In this document: piece after piece, positions 15,633-17,890 of the stretch
Numbering within the stretch: position 1 is the first letter of the stretch
Layout: each line of letters begins with the position of its first letter
DNA from: JBFKMV01 sp041629655
GTDB lineage: Bacteria > Acidobacteriota > Polarisedimenticolia > Polarisedimenticolales > Polarisedimenticolaceae
Length of the DNA stretch: 17,890 nucleotides
Direction of reading: 5' to 3'
Assembly (NCBI GenBank): GCA_041629655.1
Contig: JBFKMV010000102.1
Location: forward strand, 1-17,890
Notes under the pieces: generated by a model
Databases searched by the model: none
The model's input: only the letters and a program-made list of their open reading frames with translations
What the model was told of the DNA's origin: nothing
Program-made: the position numbers and the translations under genes

Positions 15633-16649
15633 TCAACCCACCCGCCGGGCGGCGGCCAGGCCGGCCCAGACCTCGATCAGTCCCGCAGCGGTCGCGGCGG
15701 GGTCGTGGCGCAGCTTGCGACCGGCCGCCAGCAGGTTGCGCTGCAGCACGCGAACGCGGCGGTGGCCGCGCGCCGGCCACGACAGCGGCGAGGCGCCTTC
15801 CTCGCGGTAGCGCTCGAGCACGTCCGCGGGAATCGGGGCCTCGTTGGCCAGTACGGCGTCGACGATCGGCGCGCCGGCATGGCGCTCGATCACCTCGAGG
15901 TGATCGACGAGGTCGAGCCCGGCCGCTTCGCCGCGCTCGCTGACGAGGTTGGCGACCAGCACCACCGGCGCCGCCGTGGTGCGCAGCGCCGCGGCGATGC
16001 CGTCGAGCACCAGGTTCGGCAGCACGCTGGTGTAGAGGCTGCCCGGACCGATCACGACGAGGTCCGCCTCGAGGATCGACTCGATCACGCCGGGCGTCGG
16101 CCGGGCGCTCCCCGGGCGCAGCGCGATCCGCTCGATCCGCTCCTCGCACCCGGCGATGCGGGTCTCGCCGATCACCCTGCGGCCATCGGCCAGCCGGGCC
16201 TCGAGCTTCACGTCCTCGAGCGTCGCGGGCAGGATCCGGCCGACGGTGCGCAGCACGCGGCTGGTCACCTCGACCGCCTTGACGAAGCAGCCGGTCTGCT
16301 CGGTCAACGCGGCCAGGATCAGGTTGCCCAGCGAATGACCGGACAGCTCCTCGCTGCCGGCGTAGCGGTACTGGAACAGGCCGCTCAGCAGGTCCTCCTC
16401 CTCGGCCAGCGCGACGAGGCAGTTCCTGACGTCGCCGGGAGGAGGAAGCCCCATACTCTTGCGCAGACGGCCCGAGCTGCCTCCGTCATCGCTCATCGCG
16501 ACGACGGCGGTGAGCCGGGTCACGTCGCCGTTCCCGACGTGGTGCCGCAGCCCGCGCAGGACGGCCGGGAGCCCGGTGCCCCCGCCGAGCGCCACGACCC
16601 GGCGCGGCTTCGACTCGCCTCCCCCGCCAACGGACCGGGGCACGCTCAC
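15633..16649 (-). CDS. yvcK: YvcK-like protein (CofD-related, gluconeogenesis factor family)
   Basis: A 338-residue cytoplasmic Rossmann-like protein with the family motifs LGGGTGLPAVLRGL (21-34), AMSDDGGSSGRLR (51-63), GDVRNCL (72-78), GHSLGNLI (104-111) and IGPGSLYTSVLPNL. YvcK proteins are known in Firmicutes and mycobacteria to bind UDP-sugars and to be needed for normal cell-wall synthesis under gluconeogenic growth. The related CofD makes coenzyme F420 precursors, but CofD-specific features were not recognised. The start is a GTG at 16649 overlapping the kinase TGA by 4 nt (GTGA), so translation is probably coupled. A second GTG at 16643 is an alternative, better spaced from the GAGAGG site at 16654-16659. 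It may report UDP-sugar supply to the polysaccharide machinery here; that is inference. Confidence 0.9.
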   Translation of the reverse strand: MSVPRSVGGGGESKPRRVVALGGGTGLPAVLRGLRHHVGNGDVTRLTAVVAMSDDGGSSGRLRKSMGLPPPGDVRNCLVALAEEEDLLSGLFQYRYAGSEELSGHSLGNLILAALTEQTGCFVKAVEVTSRVLRTVGRILPATLEDVKLEARLADGRRVIGETRIAGCEERIERIALRPGSARPTPGVIESILEADLVVIGPGSLYTSVLPNLVLDGIAAALRTTAAPVVLVANLVSERGEAAGLDLVDHLEVIERHAGAPIVDAVLANEAPIPADVLERYREEGASPLSWPARGHRRVRVLQRNLLAAGRKLRHDPAATAAGLIEVWAGLAAARRVG

Positions 16650-17467
16650 TTGTCCTCTCGCTTCTTGTCGTAGTACGCGGTGTAGTACTTGTCGTAGTAC
16701 CGACCGCCGTCGGCGAGGCTGTGCGGCGCGTCGTTGAACACCGAGCCGAGGATGCGCGTCGAGGTGATCGACGACAGCGCCTGCCGGTAGACCGACTTGG
16801 GCGTCGCGCCGGCGCGCACGACCATCAGCACGCCGTCGGCCATCGCGCCCATCGCGTCGGCATCGGTGAACGGGACGACCGGAGGCGTGTCGATCACGAT
16901 GCGCGCGTAGTTGCGGCGCAGCTCGGCGAGCATCGCGCGGGCGGTCTGGGAGGCGATCAGCTCCAGCGGGTCGCGGGGGCAGTCGCCGGCCGGCAGCACC
17001 TCGAGCGTCGAGTTGGTCAGGCTGAGGATCGCGTGGTCGAGCCCGGTTCGCTTGGCCAGCACCTCGCCGAACCCGAGCTGCGGCGCCGGGTGCAGCCACC
17101 GCCCCACCGTCGGGCGGCGGAAGTCTCCGTCGATCAGCAGGGTCTTGTCCCCGCCGTCCGCGGCGAAGGCCAGCGCGAGGTTGGCCGCGACGGTAGACTT
17201 GCCCTCGCCCGGCGCTCCGCTGGTCACGACGATCACACGTGCGGCGTCGCCGAACTGGTGCGCGATCGAGGTTTTCAGCCGGCGGAACCGCTCGGCGAAG
17301 ATCGAACGCGGCTGGGACAGCATCACCAGCTCGGGATGCGCGATCATCTCGCGCTTGACCAGCTTGGCCAGCGGCACGCCCTCGGTCAGCTTGCCGCCGG
17401 GCGTGTTGCCCTTGCGATCGCCGGCGCGGCCCGGGGCGCTTCCATGGATGCGGGTTACGTTTTTCAT
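16646..17467 (-). CDS. BY-type tyrosine autokinase / chain-length regulator ATPase (CpsD/Wzc C-domain, exosortase-system type)
   Basis: A 273-residue stand-alone ATPase. Landmarks are a Walker A loop SGAPGEGKST (83-92), Walker A' LLIDGDFRRP (110-119), Walker B RIVIDTPP (189-196) and a C-terminal tyrosine cluster with six Tyr at 257, 258, 261, 262, 265 and 266. In CpsD/Wzc proteins such a cluster is autophosphorylated, and cycling of the phosphorylation controls polymer length and export together with the membrane partner. That partner is encoded immediately upstream with a 4-nt ATGA overlap. The N-terminal ~45 residues are basic and variable, with LSQPRSIFAERFRRLKTSI (50-68) preceding the nucleotide-binding domain, as in split (kinase separate from Wzz) systems. 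The protein acts at the inner membrane. All nucleotide-binding motifs are intact. Confidence 0.95.
   Translation of the reverse strand: MKNVTRIHGSAPGRAGDRKGNTPGGKLTEGVPLAKLVKREMIAHPELVMLSQPRSIFAERFRRLKTSIAHQFGDAARVIVVTSGAPGEGKSTVAANLALAFAADGGDKTLLIDGDFRRPTVGRWLHPAPQLGFGEVLAKRTGLDHAILSLTNSTLEVLPAGDCPRDPLELIASQTARAMLAELRRNYARIVIDTPPVVPFTDADAMGAMADGVLMVVRAGATPKSVYRQALSSITSTRILGSVFNDAPHSLADGGRYYDKYYTAYYDKKREDK
16654..16659 (-). promoter_or_regulatory. Ribosome-binding site (GAGAGG) bearing on the yvcK start choice
   Basis: On the minus strand GAGAGG lies 4 nt before the GTG at 16649 and 10 nt before the GTG at 16643. It is inside the last codons of the tyrosine kinase gene. Spacing slightly favours the second GTG, while stop/start overlap favours the first. 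The two choices differ by two residues. Confidence 0.5.
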
Positions 17468-17890
17468 AGCTTCTCGAAGAAATGAAGGACGACCACGGCC
17501 GCGAGGGCGGCCATCGACGCCATGGACAATCCGAGGTTCTTCATGAACCGCCGGCGGGCCGTGCGCGCCCGCGTGGGGCTGGGGATGCTCGGGATGGTGA
17601 CCAGGACGGGAACCTCGGCAAGCTGCCGCAAGCCGGACTCCGAGCTGACCAGCGGGCGCAGCAGGCGCCGGAACAACGCCGGACCGACGAACAACGCCAA
17701 TCCCGCGACGACGCCGATCCCCAGCACCAGCGGCGGGTTCGGAAAGACCGGCGCGCCCGGCGGGGAGGCCGCGTCCACCACGCTGAACTTGGCGCCGCGC
17801 TGCTGCGACTCGACCTTCAGCGCCCCCTGGGCGTCGGCCAGCTTGCGCTGGTACTCGTCGAACTTGGCGCGCCGGACGTTGACGTTGCGC
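17464..17890 (-). CDS. Polysaccharide chain-length determinant protein (Wzz/GumC-like), partial: C-terminal ~141 residues
   Basis: Only the 3' end is in the window; the frame is open to the right edge, and an apparent start near 17781 is internal. Visible parts are the end of a charged coiled-coil (RRAKFDEYQRKLADAQGALK), the conserved KFSVVDAASPPGAPVFPNPP segment just before the second membrane helix, that helix (PPLVLGIGVVAGLALFVGPA), a short cytoplasmic loop, and a further hydrophobic segment ending FFEKL. The SVVDAA-P-x-P pattern is diagnostic of the Wzz/GumC/exosortase-system chain-length family. It should form the periplasmic co-polymerase that works with the adjacent tyrosine kinase. 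The extra C-terminal hydrophobic helix beyond the usual end (about residues 120-138 of the visible part) is typical of the exosortase-system branch as I recall it. Confidence 0.9.
   Translation of the reverse strand, partial: RNVNVRRAKFDEYQRKLADAQGALKVESQQRGAKFSVVDAASPPGAPVFPNPPLVLGIGVVAGLALFVGPALFRRLLRPLVSSESGLRQLAEVPVLVTIPSIPSPTRARTARRRFMKNLGLSMASMAALAAVVVLHFFEKL

Noticed and set aside
15633..17099. Extended frame upstream of yvcK giving a 488-residue protein
   Set aside because: The extra N-terminal part is a shadow frame of the kinase gene. GTG starts at 16649 or 16643 give the normal YvcK length.

Overview
The window is about 70% G+C and gene-dense, with no gap over about 40 bp between genes. 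It holds no RNA gene, transposase, CRISPR array or long intergenic stretch that I can see. Gene content points to a high-GC Gram-negative (diderm) bacterium: a Wzz/GumC-type chain-length protein, a BY-type tyrosine autokinase, and several proteins that look like members of the exosortase-A (XrtA/PEP-CTERM) exopolysaccharide group. I cannot name the genus. No exosortase, flippase or priming glycosyltransferase lies inside the window, so the XrtA link rests on family resemblance only.

Layout. Left part (1-5722, + strand): two secreted multidomain proteins in tandem, 16 bp apart. The first lacks its N-terminus in this window and resembles the PcRGLX/YetA (exo-rhamnogalacturonan lyase-like) family. 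The second is a right-handed parallel beta-helix protein with a signal peptide. Different catalytic-type front halves are joined to near-identical back halves (FN3, SbsA-like Ig domain, unknown beta-rich module, shared short tail).

Right part (5709-17890, - strand, transcribed right to left): one tightly packed presumptive operon of twelve genes. In transcription order: chain-length determinant (partial), tyrosine autokinase, YvcK-like protein, 66-aa helix-turn-helix protein, DUF3473-type polysaccharide deacetylase, canonical GT2, GT2-like protein with altered catalytic motifs, second polysaccharide deacetylase, O-antigen ligase/polymerase, asparagine-synthase-like amidotransferase, and two GT4 glycosyltransferases. 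Junctions range from 32-nt overlaps to a 38-nt gap, and three are 4-nt stop/start overlaps. The last GT4 gene converges on the beta-helix gene with a 14-bp overlap of coding 3' ends.

How it may work together (inference): the GT2 and GT4 enzymes assemble a lipid-linked repeat unit, the amidotransferase and deacetylases modify it, the ligase/polymerase joins it, and the Wzz/kinase pair controls chain length and export. YvcK may link the pathway to precursor supply or cell-envelope state, and the small HTH protein may regulate locally. The two convergent secreted lyase-like proteins could trim, release or bind this polysaccharide, or could act on external plant-type polysaccharides. The points most worth a second look are the GT2-like protein that has lost its DxD and DDGS motifs beside an intact GT2, the shared C-terminal modules and tail of the two secreted enzymes, and yvcK plus an excisionase-like HTH gene inside an exopolysaccharide operon.
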